From Candidatus Heritagella intestinalis (GTDB taxonomy: Bacteria; Bacillota; Clostridia; Oscillospirales; Acutalibacteraceae), in assembly GCA_904420555.1 (NCBI GenBank), contig CAJFVO010000004.1, forward strand, positions 62,001-126,000: a DNA stretch of 64,000 nucleotides, written 5' to 3'. Below are positions 24,335 to 33,322 of this stretch, in pieces (within the stretch, counting starts at the first letter, position 1; every line of letters begins with the position of its first letter). The notes under the pieces are model-generated. The model saw nothing but the letters and a program-made list of their open reading frames with translations, searched no databases and was not told the origin of the DNA. The position numbers were made by a program, and so were the translations under genes.

Positions 24335-26835
24335 AAAAGTCCTCAAGAAATCCCAATCAAAACGAAAAACAACGGGAAGCCTCCCTGGAACAGGGGAGCT
24401 TTACCCTGTCCCCGGCTTCTCTGCCCCAGGAGCGGGAGAGCCCTTTTTTCCGGATCTTGCTGCAAGTTCTCATTTTGGGCCTGGGAATGTACGGATGCCT
24501 CTATTCCTTTTTGACGGCCTTCGGCATTTCCTATGCTTCCTCGGCCCTGCCGGCGTGGCTGGGGCTGTATGTGCTGTTGGCGGTGGTGGTGTATTCTTTT
24601 TCCGCTTGGCCCCTGCTGGTGTTGATTCCAGGGCTGCCCCTGGCGGCCTGGGGCTTTTTCTCCCTGGATTCCCTGAGCACCGGCTTTGTGAGCCTGTTAA
24701 ACCAGGTGCTTCAGGTGATGACGGAAAATTCCCCCTGGGTGTTTGTCCAGTATGAGCTGCCCAGCTTTGTGTGGCTGCGGGATCTGCCCGGCCTGGAACA
24801 GAATTTCCTGCTGCTGGCGTCCTGCCTGATGACTTTGGTGGCGGGCTATTTTGTGGTGCGCCGGCCCAATCTGCCGGTGTTTTTGGTGTGTACCGCGCCC
24901 TTTTTGATCCTGCCCCTGTTCTTCACCCTGGCGCCGGATTTGCGGGCCTTCTTTGCCCTGGCTGCTTCCTGGCTGCTGCTGGGCATGGTGCAGACGGGCT
25001 TCTGGCGCAAGCGGGCCGTGAAGCAGGGACGGTTCCTGTTTCAAAAGAATGTGCGGCGGCAGCTGGCCCTGGTGCTGCTGGCCTGCTCCCTGCTCTCTGT
25101 GGGGACGGCCTCGGTGCTGCTGCCCCAGGAGGGCTATCGCCGGCCCCAGAGCGCGGAGGAATTTCTCCAGCAGCTCCAAAATTCCGGCATTGGCGGGTGG
25201 TTCCAGTCCACCCCTCAGGAGGAAGTGGGCCTGCACAGCCTTTCTTCCCTGCACTTTACCGGGGAAACGGCTCTGGAAATCCAGTGCAGCACCCTGACCC
25301 CCATGTATCTCCGGGGCTATGCCGCCGGGGTGTTCCAGAATGACGCCTGGGAGGTGACCTCGGACAGCAATTATGAAAGGGCTTCGGCGGATTTCACCTG
25401 GTATGACGGCAATCTCCTGAACCCCATGAACCTGTACGCCCGGATGCAGGGGGAAGGGGCCCAGCTCTATGATGTGACGGTGCGCAATGTGAACCCGGCC
25501 CGGGATTCCGTCTTTGTGCCCGGGGGCGTTTCCACAGATTTGGCCTCTATGGCCGATGGCCTGGCCCGGCAGGATCTGTATGTGGAAAAGGCTGGAGGAT
25601 CGGATACCTATACCCTGTCGGCAGCTTTGCTGCCCGACCTGCCCGGTTCGATGTTAACCGCCTCGGCTTCGGAGGTCCCTCGGGAGTTCCAAATCTCCGA
25701 AGAGGGGAACGAAGGAATTCCGGGTCTGGTGAACCGCTATGGGAATTATCTCTATGAGCCCTATACGGCCCTGCCCGACGACATCCGGGCGGCGGCGGAA
25801 AACTGGCTGGCAGAGCGGGGCTTTACTCCCATCTCTATGTTGGAAAGTATGGAGATTCTGGATGTGGGGGAAGTGTGCCGCCAGCTCCAATCTATTTTCC
25901 AAAGTGAGTTCCGGTATTCCTACACGCCCCCGGTTTTCCCCAACGGGGAGAACTTTTTGGAGTGGTTTTTGCAGGACGCCCAGGAGGGTTACTGCGTCCA
26001 CTACGCCACGGCCGGCACCCTGCTGCTCCGGGCTTTGGGCATTCCGGCCCGGTATGCCGAGGGGTATATTGTCACCCAGGACGACTACGCCGGGGGCCAG
26101 TGGTTGGAGGACGGCTATTTGCAGATTCCGGACAGCAACGCCCACGCCTGGACGGAGGTCTATGACCCGGATACCGGCGCGTGGATTCCCGTGGAAATGA
26201 CCCCGGGCTTCTCTTCCCAGCAGTTCTGGGATTCCCCCAGCGGCACGGCGGCTTCCCCCTCGCCGTCTCCCACGCCGGAGCCCTCGGAAACCCCGGCGCC
26301 CAGCGAGACCCCCGCGCCTTCGGAAAGCCCGGATACTACCCCCACGCCCACCCCGGGGGGAGGGGTTGACGGGCCGGACAGCGTCCAGGGCCAGGGCATT
26401 CCCCAGTGGATTTGGCCGGCCTTGAGTTTGCTGGCAACGGTCTTGCTGGCGGCGGCGTTGGTTGTGGGCCGGCGGAAATGGCTCATGGGCCGCCGGCAGA
26501 AAGCCTGGGGGCAGCCGGATGCCCGGGAGGCTGTTCGGGCATACTGGAAATGGGCCTTCCGGATGCTGCGCTGCGCCGGGCTTCCCCTGCCCGACGAGGA
26601 GCAAACGTCGGGGGAATACTTGCAGGCCCTGTGTGAAAAGTGTCCGGGGCTGGATTTGGAAAAGCTGCAAAAAGCTTATGAAATCGGGGAAAAAGCCCGG
26701 TTTGCCCGGCAGGCCCCGGCGGAATCCGACCGCGCCTTTTTGGCCGCGTGGCGGCTGGAGCTGGAAGGGGCCCTGCTGGCGAAAATGTCCCCGCCGGTTC
26801 GGCTGTATTGCCGGTGGGTTCTGTGCCTGGTCTGA
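24331..26835 (+). CDS. Membrane-bound transglutaminase-like protein (TgpA type, DUF4129)
   Basis: The 834-residue product has about six N-terminal membrane helices (40-270), an extracytoplasmic region and a transglutaminase/protease-like core with Cys555 (EGYCVHYATAG) and His605 (NAHAWTEVYD), the catalytic pair. A Ser/Pro/Thr-rich linker (about 640-680) leads to a further membrane helix (WPALSLLATVLLAAALVVG) and a cytoplasmic C-terminal DUF4129-like domain. Start GTG 24331 overlaps the DUF58 stop and has GGAGGAG 8 bases upstream. Whether it crosslinks or cleaves peptides outside the cell is unknown; the active-site residues look intact. Confidence 0.9.
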   Translation: MKKSSRNPNQNEKQREASLEQGSFTLSPASLPQERESPFFRILLQVLILGLGMYGCLYSFLTAFGISYASSALPAWLGLYVLLAVVVYSFSAWPLLVLIPGLPLAAWGFFSLDSLSTGFVSLLNQVLQVMTENSPWVFVQYELPSFVWLRDLPGLEQNFLLLASCLMTLVAGYFVVRRPNLPVFLVCTAPFLILPLFFTLAPDLRAFFALAASWLLLGMVQTGFWRKRAVKQGRFLFQKNVRRQLALVLLACSLLSVGTASVLLPQEGYRRPQSAEEFLQQLQNSGIGGWFQSTPQEEVGLHSLSSLHFTGETALEIQCSTLTPMYLRGYAAGVFQNDAWEVTSDSNYERASADFTWYDGNLLNPMNLYARMQGEGAQLYDVTVRNVNPARDSVFVPGGVSTDLASMADGLARQDLYVEKAGGSDTYTLSAALLPDLPGSMLTASASEVPREFQISEEGNEGIPGLVNRYGNYLYEPYTALPDDIRAAAENWLAERGFTPISMLESMEILDVGEVCRQLQSIFQSEFRYSYTPPVFPNGENFLEWFLQDAQEGYCVHYATAGTLLLRALGIPARYAEGYIVTQDDYAGGQWLEDGYLQIPDSNAHAWTEVYDPDTGAWIPVEMTPGFSSQQFWDSPSGTAASPSPSPTPEPSETPAPSETPAPSESPDTTPTPTPGGGVDGPDSVQGQGIPQWIWPALSLLATVLLAAALVVGRRKWLMGRRQKAWGQPDAREAVRAYWKWAFRMLRCAGLPLPDEEQTSGEYLQALCEKCPGLDLEKLQKAYEIGEKARFARQAPAESDRAFLAAWRLELEGALLAKMSPPVRLYCRWVLCLV

Positions 26836-26936
26836 GAAATCTTGTGAGAGTGTTGTGAAATTACCGAGGTTTTCCAGGATGGTTTTGTGCAAATTGCTGC
26901 TTCTCAGAAGAAATCCCACGGAGCCGCGTATTTTCA

Positions 26937-26965
26937 TTGAATTATACGAAAGACTGTGTTATAAT
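26937..26965 (+). promoter_or_regulatory. Promoter of fakA
   Basis: TTGAAT (26937-26942), a 17-base spacer and a perfect TATAAT (26960-26965). The 130-base leader holds GC-rich hairpins (GCCGGAGGCCTCCGG near 27001) but no known riboswitch. Confidence 0.8.
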
Positions 26966-27096
26966 TAAGAAAAATTTCAACACTTTATATTCTGAAAGCA
27001 GCCGGAGGCCTCCGGGAGCCGGCCTGCTGGGAAGCAGCGGCGGAAAATCCTCTGCATTAACCCGGAAATTTACTGAAATGAGGAAGTGTGTGAGCT

Positions 27097-28770
27097 GTGA
27101 TTAACGGAATCACGTTGCGCGACGCCATTCTATCCGGCGCCAATAATATCTGCAAAAACAAAAAGGCCGTGGATGAGCTGAACATTTTCCCTGTGCCCGA
27201 TGGGGATACCGGCACCAATATGTCCATGACCATCACCGCCGCCGTCCGGGAGCTGGAAAAAAGCCAGGACACGGCGGCAGGTTCTGTAGCCCGCCAGGCG
27301 GCTTCGGCCATGCTCCGGGGCGCCCGGGGCAATTCCGGCGTAATCCTTTCCCTTTTGTTCCGGGGATTTTCCAAGGGGCTGGGGGAAACCGTTGAGGCTT
27401 CCGGCGAGGATTTGGTCAATGCTCTGGGCCTGGGCGTGGACGCCGCCTATAAGGCCGTGATGACCCCCACCGAGGGCACCATCCTGACAGTGGCCCGGGT
27501 GGCCTATGAGAAGGGCCGCGCCGCCGCTGCCATTGACAATGACCCGGCCTATGTGTGGGCTGCGGTGTGCATGGGAGCGGGCGCCGCGTTGGAGGAGACT
27601 CCGGAGCTGCTGCCGGTGCTGAAAAAGGCCGGCGTGGTGGATGCCGGCGGCAAGGGCCTGTGCCTGATTTTTGAGGGAATGCGCAGCGTTATCCAGGACG
27701 GCGTGGTCATCCAGGCGGAGAAGAGCCAGGAGGAAAAGGCCGAGGAAACCGCGGAATTCTTCCGGAATGCGGCGGCGGAATTTGACCAGGAAATCCACTT
27801 CACCTACTGCACGGAGTTTGTGGTAGGCCGGGAGGAAAGCTGCACCCGGAATCCCGCCGAGCTGCGGGCCTATCTGGAAACCATCGGCGACTGCGTGGTG
27901 GTAGTGGACGACGAGGAGATTATCAAGGTCCACGTCCACACCGAGGACCCGGGCAAGGCGTTGCAGGAGGGCCTCTCCTTTGGCCAGCTCCTCACGGTGA
28001 AAGTAGAGAATATGAAGGAACAGCATCGCCAGGCCGCCGAAGCCAATGAAGCGGCCAAGGCTGCCGAAAAGCCCGCTCCGGCCCTCTTGGAGCCGGCAGA
28101 GCCCACCGAAGAGCTGGGCTTTGTAGCGGTGGCTGCCGGCGACGGCCTGCATACCCTTTTCAGCGATTTGGGATGCAGCCAGGTGGTCAGCGGCGGCCAG
28201 ACCATGAACCCCAGCACCCAGGATATTCTGGCGGCTGTGCTGGCAACCCCGGCCAAGAAGGTGTTTGTCCTTCCCAACAATAAGAATATCATTATGGCTG
28301 CGGAGCAGACCATCCCCCTGGTCACCGACCGGGAAGTCGTGGTGCTGCCCACCCGCACCATTCCCCAGGGCCTTTCCGCCATGCTGGCGGTAGACCCGGA
28401 TGTTTCCCCCGAGGAAAACCAGCAGCGGATGATGGATGCCGCCGGGGCTGTGGCCACCGGCACCGTGACCTTTGCCGCCCGGGACTCCGAGTTTGGCGGG
28501 CACAAAATCCGTCAGGGAGAGATTATGGGCCTGCGCAACGGCAAGCTGGAATATATTGAGAAAGACCCGGTCCACACCTGCAGCAAGCTCACCCGGGCCA
28601 TGGTGAACCGGAACACCTCCTTTATCACCCTGATTTACGGCAGCGACATCACCGAGGCCCAGGCCGAGGACGCCTGCCAGCGCATCCGCTCTAAGATCAG
28701 CGACGACATTGAAGTCACCCTCATCAACGGCGGCCAGCCGGTGTATTACTTCATCATTTCTATCGAATAA
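27097..28770 (+). CDS. fakA: FakA/YloV-like DAK2-domain kinase (fatty acid kinase catalytic subunit)
   Basis: The 557-residue protein has an N-terminal DhaL/DAK2 ATP-binding domain (NIFPVPDGDTGTNMSMT and MLRGARGNSGVILS, about 1-200), a middle domain (to about 310) and a C-terminal DegV-like FAK domain (about 345-557; TRTIPQGLSAML, INGGQPVYYF). In Firmicutes FakA phosphorylates fatty acids held by a FakB carrier, feeding phospholipid synthesis. Start GTG 27097 follows GAGGAAG. The usual upstream asp23/yloU gene is absent; recG follows, as in many Firmicutes. An intrinsic terminator lies between fakA and recG. No fakB is in the window. Confidence 0.92.
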   Translation: MINGITLRDAILSGANNICKNKKAVDELNIFPVPDGDTGTNMSMTITAAVRELEKSQDTAAGSVARQAASAMLRGARGNSGVILSLLFRGFSKGLGETVEASGEDLVNALGLGVDAAYKAVMTPTEGTILTVARVAYEKGRAAAAIDNDPAYVWAAVCMGAGAALEETPELLPVLKKAGVVDAGGKGLCLIFEGMRSVIQDGVVIQAEKSQEEKAEETAEFFRNAAAEFDQEIHFTYCTEFVVGREESCTRNPAELRAYLETIGDCVVVVDDEEIIKVHVHTEDPGKALQEGLSFGQLLTVKVENMKEQHRQAAEANEAAKAAEKPAPALLEPAEPTEELGFVAVAAGDGLHTLFSDLGCSQVVSGGQTMNPSTQDILAAVLATPAKKVFVLPNNKNIIMAAEQTIPLVTDREVVVLPTRTIPQGLSAMLAVDPDVSPEENQQRMMDAAGAVATGTVTFAARDSEFGGHKIRQGEIMGLRNGKLEYIEKDPVHTCSKLTRAMVNRNTSFITLIYGSDITEAQAEDACQRIRSKISDDIEVTLINGGQPVYYFIISIE

Positions 28771-28790
28771 TTTTACGATTTTAATTGCAG

Positions 28791-28837
28791 CAGGGACTAT
28801 TGCCGGGCCTTTGTCCGGCGGCAGTCCCTGTATTTTT
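28791..28837 (+). terminator. Intrinsic terminator between fakA and recG
   Basis: CAGGGACT pairs with AGTCCCTG (28823-28830) and GCCGG pairs with CCGGC inside it, followed by TATTTTT. It ends 20 bases before the recG start, so recG is reached only by read-through or its own promoter. Confidence 0.8.
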
Positions 28838-28856
28838 GCAGAAAGGAGGGAGCGCC

Positions 28857-30899
28857 TTGGCCTCCCTGTTCCACATGGACATCCAGACCCTAAAGGGAGT
28901 GGGGGAAAAGCGCGCGGCCCTCTTCCGGAAAATCGGCGCGCCCACGGTGGGAGCCCTGCTGCGGCTGTATCCCCGGGTCTATGAGGATTGGAGCCAGCCG
29001 GTTCCCATTGACCAGGCCATTTTGGGAGAGGTGGCCGTCATTCAGGCCACGGTGCTGGCCCGGCCCCGGGAGCAGCGCATCCGCAAGGGCATGACCCTCT
29101 ATAAAACGGAAGTCACCGACGGCAAGCGGGATATGACCCTGACCTACTTCAACAACCCCTATGTCCAGACCATGCTCCGGGAGGGGGAAACCTACCTGTT
29201 CCGGGGGAAGGTTCAGGGGAATTTTACCCGCCGGGAGATGACCGCCCCGGAGTTTGCCCCGGCCCAGGGGGCGGCCCCGGTGGTGCCGGTGTTCCCCCAG
29301 ACGGAAGGGCTTACCTCCCGGCAAATCGGCAATGCGGTCAAGGCGGCCTTTGCCCTGCTGCCGGAAATCCTCCGGGACCCCCTGCCCCCGGAAATGCGGC
29401 AGAAATACGCCCTGTGCGAGCTGCGGTTCGCCTTGGAGAATATCCACTTTCCCGGCTCCATGGAGCTCTTGGACATTGCCCGGCGGCGGCTGGTGTTCGA
29501 GGAATTGCTGGTGCTGCAGCTGGGGCTGCTCTCTTTGAAAAGCCGGGCCCGGGTGGAGAACAAGCTGCGCCTGACCCGGGACGACAGCGAGGGCTTTTTC
29601 CGGCTGCTGCCCTTTACCCCCACCGGGGCCCAGCGCCGGGCCGTTCGGGAGTGCCTCCGGGATATGATGGGGGATTCCCCTATGAACCGCCTGATTCAGG
29701 GGGACGTGGGCAGCGGCAAAACTGCCGTGGCGGCGGCTTTGTGCTACTGCGTCATTCAGGACGGGATGCAGGCCGCCCTCATGGCCCCTACAGAAGTGCT
29801 GGCCCGGCAGCACCACAAGACTCTGTCCGCCCTGTTGGAGCCGGCGGGCATCCGCACGGCCCTGTTGGTGGGCTCCATGACCCCCAAGCAGAAGCGGGAG
29901 GCCGTAGAGGGGCTGGCCTCTGGGGAGTTTCAGCTGGCAGTAGGCACCCACGCCCTTTTGACGGACGGGGTGGCCTTCCGGAAGCTGGGGCTGGTGATTA
30001 CCGATGAACAGCACCGGTTCGGCGTGGCCCAGCGGGCGGCCCTGGCCCAGAAGGGGGAGAACCCCCACCTGCTGGTGATGAGCGCCACCCCCATTCCCCG
30101 GACCCTGGCCTTGATGATTTTCGGCGACCTGGACATCTCCGTTTTGGACGAGCTTCCCCCCGGCCGGCAGAAAATTGAGACCTTCGCCATTACCAGCGAC
30201 AAGCGCCAGCGGGCTTTTGGGTATATCCGCAAGCACCTGGACCGGGGCTTGCAGGGGTACATCATCTGTCCTCTGGTGGAGGAGGGCCAAAGCGATATGG
30301 CCAGCGTGGCCCAATACCGGGCCATGCTGGAAAAGGGCCCCTTTGCCGGCTACCGCATCGGTTCCCTTCACGGGCGCATGAAGCCCCGGGAAAAGGACGC
30401 GGTGATGGCGGCCTTTTCCGCCGGGGAATTGGATTTGCTGGTTTCCACCACGGTGGTGGAGGTGGGGGTGGACGTGCCCAACGCGGTGATGATTCTCATT
30501 GAAAACGCCGAGCGCTATGGCCTTTCCCAGCTCCACCAGCTCCGGGGCCGGGTGGGCCGTGGCCAGGAGAAGTCCACCTGTATTTTGGTGTCCGACGCCC
30601 AGAACGAGGAAGCCCTGGCCCGGCTGCGGGTCATGTGCCAGACCACAGATGGGTTCCGCATTGCCGACGAGGACTTGAAGCTCCGGGGGCCCGGCGACTT
30701 TTTTGGCTCCCGGCAGCACGGTTTGCCTCAGCTCTCCATTGCCGACATGGCCCAGGATGTAGCACTGCTTCACGACGCCCAGGAAGAGGCCCGGGAACTC
30801 CTGCGCCGGGATCCGGAACTGGCGGCCCAGGACCATCGGGGCCTGCGTGGGGAAGTCCGGCAGCTCTTTGAAAAAGCGGGCGAGGGCGCGTTCACTTGA
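28857..30899 (+). CDS. recG: ATP-dependent DNA helicase RecG
   Basis: The 680-residue helicase regresses stalled forks and migrates Holliday junctions. It has an N-terminal helix-hairpin region (IQTLKGVGEKRAALF), the wedge/OB domain, Walker A GDVGSGKT (about residue 282), the ITDEQHRFG box in place of DEAH, VMSATPIPRTLAL, and RGRVGRG of helicase motif VI near the end. I start at TTG 28857, which has GGAGG seven bases upstream; ATG 28875 would lose six residues and is further from the site. A terminator separates it from fakA. Confidence 0.96.
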   Translation: MASLFHMDIQTLKGVGEKRAALFRKIGAPTVGALLRLYPRVYEDWSQPVPIDQAILGEVAVIQATVLARPREQRIRKGMTLYKTEVTDGKRDMTLTYFNNPYVQTMLREGETYLFRGKVQGNFTRREMTAPEFAPAQGAAPVVPVFPQTEGLTSRQIGNAVKAAFALLPEILRDPLPPEMRQKYALCELRFALENIHFPGSMELLDIARRRLVFEELLVLQLGLLSLKSRARVENKLRLTRDDSEGFFRLLPFTPTGAQRRAVRECLRDMMGDSPMNRLIQGDVGSGKTAVAAALCYCVIQDGMQAALMAPTEVLARQHHKTLSALLEPAGIRTALLVGSMTPKQKREAVEGLASGEFQLAVGTHALLTDGVAFRKLGLVITDEQHRFGVAQRAALAQKGENPHLLVMSATPIPRTLALMIFGDLDISVLDELPPGRQKIETFAITSDKRQRAFGYIRKHLDRGLQGYIICPLVEEGQSDMASVAQYRAMLEKGPFAGYRIGSLHGRMKPREKDAVMAAFSAGELDLLVSTTVVEVGVDVPNAVMILIENAERYGLSQLHQLRGRVGRGQEKSTCILVSDAQNEEALARLRVMCQTTDGFRIADEDLKLRGPGDFFGSRQHGLPQLSIADMAQDVALLHDAQEEARELLRRDPELAAQDHRGLRGEVRQLFEKAGEGAFT

Positions 30900-30946
30900 T
30901 ATTTTCGTTTTTATACAAAACAAACTGTTATATAAAATAACAAATA

Positions 30947-30975
30947 TTGACTTTATATAAAGTTTGGTGTATGAT
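30947..30975 (+). promoter_or_regulatory. Promoter of the cytidylate-kinase-like gene
   Basis: TTGACT (30947-30952), a 17-base spacer and TATGAT (30970-30975). Confidence 0.75.
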
Positions 30976-31037
30976 AAAGATAGAAACCGGATTTGCCGGA
31001 AATTTTGGTTTTCCGAACCGAGGAAAGGGTGAAAATC

Positions 31038-31670
31038 ATGAGTGAACATATCCGCACTATCATTACCATTGCGCGCCAGTATGGCAGCGGTGGCCGGGAG
31101 ATCGGCGAGATGCTGGCCAAGAAACTGGACGTCCCCTATTACGACAAAGAGCTTATTGCTTTGGCAGCCAAAGAGAGCGGGTTCAGCGAGGAAATGTTCC
31201 GCCGGGCAGATGAGAGAGCCGCCAGCAGCCTGCTGTATTCCCTGGTCATGGGAAACTATGGCTTTGGCAGCGGTTTTTCCACCATGAATGAAATGCCCAT
31301 TAACGACAAGCTGTTCCTGATTCAGGCAGATATTATCCGGAAGGCGGCGGAACGGGGTTCCTGCGTCATCGTGGGCCGCTGCGCCGATTATGTCCTGCGG
31401 GAGCGGAAAGACTGTCTCCATGTTTTCATCCACGCTAACCGGGAGAGCCGTTTGCGCCGGGCTGTGGAGAAATATGGCGTGGAGCCGGATAAGGTGTCGG
31501 ATTTCCTCACCAAGAAGGATAAGCAGCGGGCCAACTACTATAATTTCTACACCAACAAAAAGTGGGACGCCCTGCAAAACTATGACCTGACCCTGGACAG
31601 CTCCCGGTTTACCCCGGAGCAGGCTGTGGAGATTATCCTCCAGGCCGCCAGGTTCGCCGCCCCCAGATAA
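31038..31670 (+). CDS. Cytidylate kinase-like P-loop kinase
   Basis: The 210-residue protein has the variant P-loop ITIARQYGSGGREIGEMLA at the N-terminus, then DVPYYDKELI, the lid-like region VIVGRCADYVL, and VFIHANRESRLRRA. This is the cytidylate-kinase-like family common in Clostridia, distinct from the canonical Cmk that carries GPAGAGKST. The substrate is not known; CMP is only one possibility. Start ATG 31038 follows AAAGGGTGA. It is monocistronic, with a clear promoter before and a terminator after it. Confidence 0.9.
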   Translation: MSEHIRTIITIARQYGSGGREIGEMLAKKLDVPYYDKELIALAAKESGFSEEMFRRADERAASSLLYSLVMGNYGFGSGFSTMNEMPINDKLFLIQADIIRKAAERGSCVIVGRCADYVLRERKDCLHVFIHANRESRLRRAVEKYGVEPDKVSDFLTKKDKQRANYYNFYTNKKWDALQNYDLTLDSSRFTPEQAVEIILQAARFAAPR

Positions 31671-31718
31671 GGCAGATTGATAAGTACATCTCCGGCTTGC
31701 ACAGGATGCGGCCGGCAG

Positions 31719-31756
31719 CGCCGGAAAAGGGATTCCCTTTTCCGGCGTTTTGTTTT
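31719..31756 (+). terminator. Terminator of the cytidylate-kinase-like gene
   Basis: CGCCGGAAAAGGG pairs with CCCTTTTCCGGCG and is followed by TTTTGTTTT. A TATAAT-like hexamer overlaps its end and may belong to the ymdB promoter. Confidence 0.88.
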
Positions 31757-31817
31757 ATAATAAGGACACGACTTTGTAAAAGAGCCGCCCGGCAGGGGCA
31801 TAGAAAAGGATGATGGC

Positions 31818-32591
31818 ATGAATATTCTGGCAATCGGAGATGTAGTGGGGAGCGTGGGCTGCCAATTTTTGCGGCAGCGGCTGCCGGCTATCAAAAAGCA
31901 GTATGGGATCGAGCTGGTCATCGCCAACGGGGAGAATTCCGCCGATGGCAACGGGATTTTGCCCACCTCGGCCCGGTATCTCTATGACAGCGGCGTGGAT
32001 GTGATTACCACCGGGAACCACTCGTTCCGCCGCCGGGAGAGCTATGAGCTCTATGATTCCGATGAGACCCTGCTGCGCCCCGCCAATTTCCCCAGCAGCA
32101 GCACCCCCGGCCGGGGCCTGTGCATTTACGATATGGGCCGGCGGCAGGTGGCGGTGATCAACCTCATGGGCACCGCATATATGGAGAGTATGGACTGCCC
32201 CTTTAAAACCGTGGAGCGGCTGCTGGCCACCCCGGACCTGCCTCCCATTGTGCTGGTGGATTTCCACGCGGAGGCCACCGGGGAAAAGCGGGCCATGGGC
32301 TTTTTCCTGGACGGGAAGGTGTCGGCGGTGTTCGGCACCCACACCCACGTGCCCACAGCGGACGAGACCATCCTGCCCAAGGGGACGGGCTATATCACTG
32401 ATTTGGGCATGACCGGGCCGGTGCAGTCGGTGCTGGGGGTCAAGCCGGAGATTATCATTGAAAAGCTGCGCACCCGGATGCCTGTGCGCCACGAGCTGGC
32501 CGGCGGGGAATGCCGGATGGATTGCTGCCTGTTTGAGATTGACGATAAGACCGGGCGCGCTGTCAGCGTGCAGCGGATGCAGGTTCTGTGA
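31818..32591 (+). CDS. ymdB: YmdB-like metallophosphoesterase (2',3'-cyclic nucleotide phosphodiesterase)
   Basis: The 257-residue product has the YmdB metal-site motifs in order: AIGDVVGSVG, IANGENSADGNG, TTGNHSFRRR, VDFHAEATGEK and FGTHTHVPTADE. In Bacillus this enzyme hydrolyses 2',3'-cAMP and affects the choice between motility and biofilm or sporulation. Start ATG 31818 follows AAAAGGATGATGG. Length equals the family norm. A lipoprotein gene follows after 21 bases, probably in the same transcript. Confidence 0.94.
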   Translation: MNILAIGDVVGSVGCQFLRQRLPAIKKQYGIELVIANGENSADGNGILPTSARYLYDSGVDVITTGNHSFRRRESYELYDSDETLLRPANFPSSSTPGRGLCIYDMGRRQVAVINLMGTAYMESMDCPFKTVERLLATPDLPPIVLVDFHAEATGEKRAMGFFLDGKVSAVFGTHTHVPTADETILPKGTGYITDLGMTGPVQSVLGVKPEIIIEKLRTRMPVRHELAGGECRMDCCLFEIDDKTGRAVSVQRMQVL

Positions 32592-32612
32592 CCATACAAG
32601 GAGGGGAACGAG

Positions 32613-33269
32613 ATGAAAAAAAGCCGCTGGGTTTGCCTGCTGCTGGCCTTATGCTTGCTGCTTCTGCCCTCCTGCGCCCAGGAGGAGTTTGACGCCGCCT
32701 CGTATGTCCACTCGGTGCTGGATTCCCTCTATTGCGGGGAGCATGAGCAGTATCGGGAATTTACTGGCATCACAGAGGAGGAAGCAGAGGCGGCCTATCG
32801 GGAGCATTTGAAAACCGAATCCCTGTATTTTGCCGGATACTTTGGCTTTGAACAATCCAATGAAACCATTTACCGCACCATGGCCTTTTACCGGGAGGTG
32901 TACCAGCACAGCCGCTATGAGGTGGGGGAGGCGGAGCGCACAGACACCGGGTTCCTCATCCATGTAGAGGTGTCCCCGTTGGAGCTGTTTGTCAGCGGCG
33001 GGGAAGGTATTGAAAACCGGGTGCTGGCCTTCTCCCAGCGGGCCGCCGACGGCGCCTTTGACGGGAAAACCCAGGAGGAGATTGATCGGGAATACTGTGA
33101 TTTCCTTTTGCAGTTCCTGGAAGGGGAGCTGAAGGACGCCGCTTGTCAGGAGCCAGTGGCCCTGACCGTCCGATTAGAGGAAAGCCAGGGTTCCTATGTG
33201 GTCAATCAGGAGGACTTGCAGGCGTTGGACCGGGTGCTGGTCCCCTATGACACCTCTGCTGAAGAATAA
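32613..33269 (+). CDS. Lipoprotein of unknown function
   Basis: The 218-residue protein has a signal peptide (MKKSRWVCLLLALCLLL) ending in the lipobox LLPSC, so Cys22 or so would be lipidated. The mature part is acidic and helical (HEQYREFTGITEEEAEAAYR), followed by a beta segment (TGFLIHVEVSPLELFVSG), resembling small clostridial lipoproteins of unknown role. Start ATG 32613 follows AAGGAGGGG. It is co-transcribed with ymdB, and a strong terminator follows. Confidence 0.88.
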   Translation: MKKSRWVCLLLALCLLLLPSCAQEEFDAASYVHSVLDSLYCGEHEQYREFTGITEEEAEAAYREHLKTESLYFAGYFGFEQSNETIYRTMAFYREVYQHSRYEVGEAERTDTGFLIHVEVSPLELFVSGGEGIENRVLAFSQRAADGAFDGKTQEEIDREYCDFLLQFLEGELKDAACQEPVALTVRLEESQGSYVVNQEDLQALDRVLVPYDTSAEE

Positions 33270-33281
33270 GGCAAACAAAAA

Positions 33282-33320
33282 TTTGGGGCGCTCTCTGTAA
33301 AGAGGGCGCCCCAATCTTTT
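33282..33320. terminator. Terminator between lipoprotein and GrpB-pyrophosphatase genes
   Basis: TTGGGGCGCTCTCT pairs with AGAGGGCGCCCCAA, followed by TCTTTT; it serves the convergent genes. Confidence 0.85.
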
Positions 33321-33322
33321 AG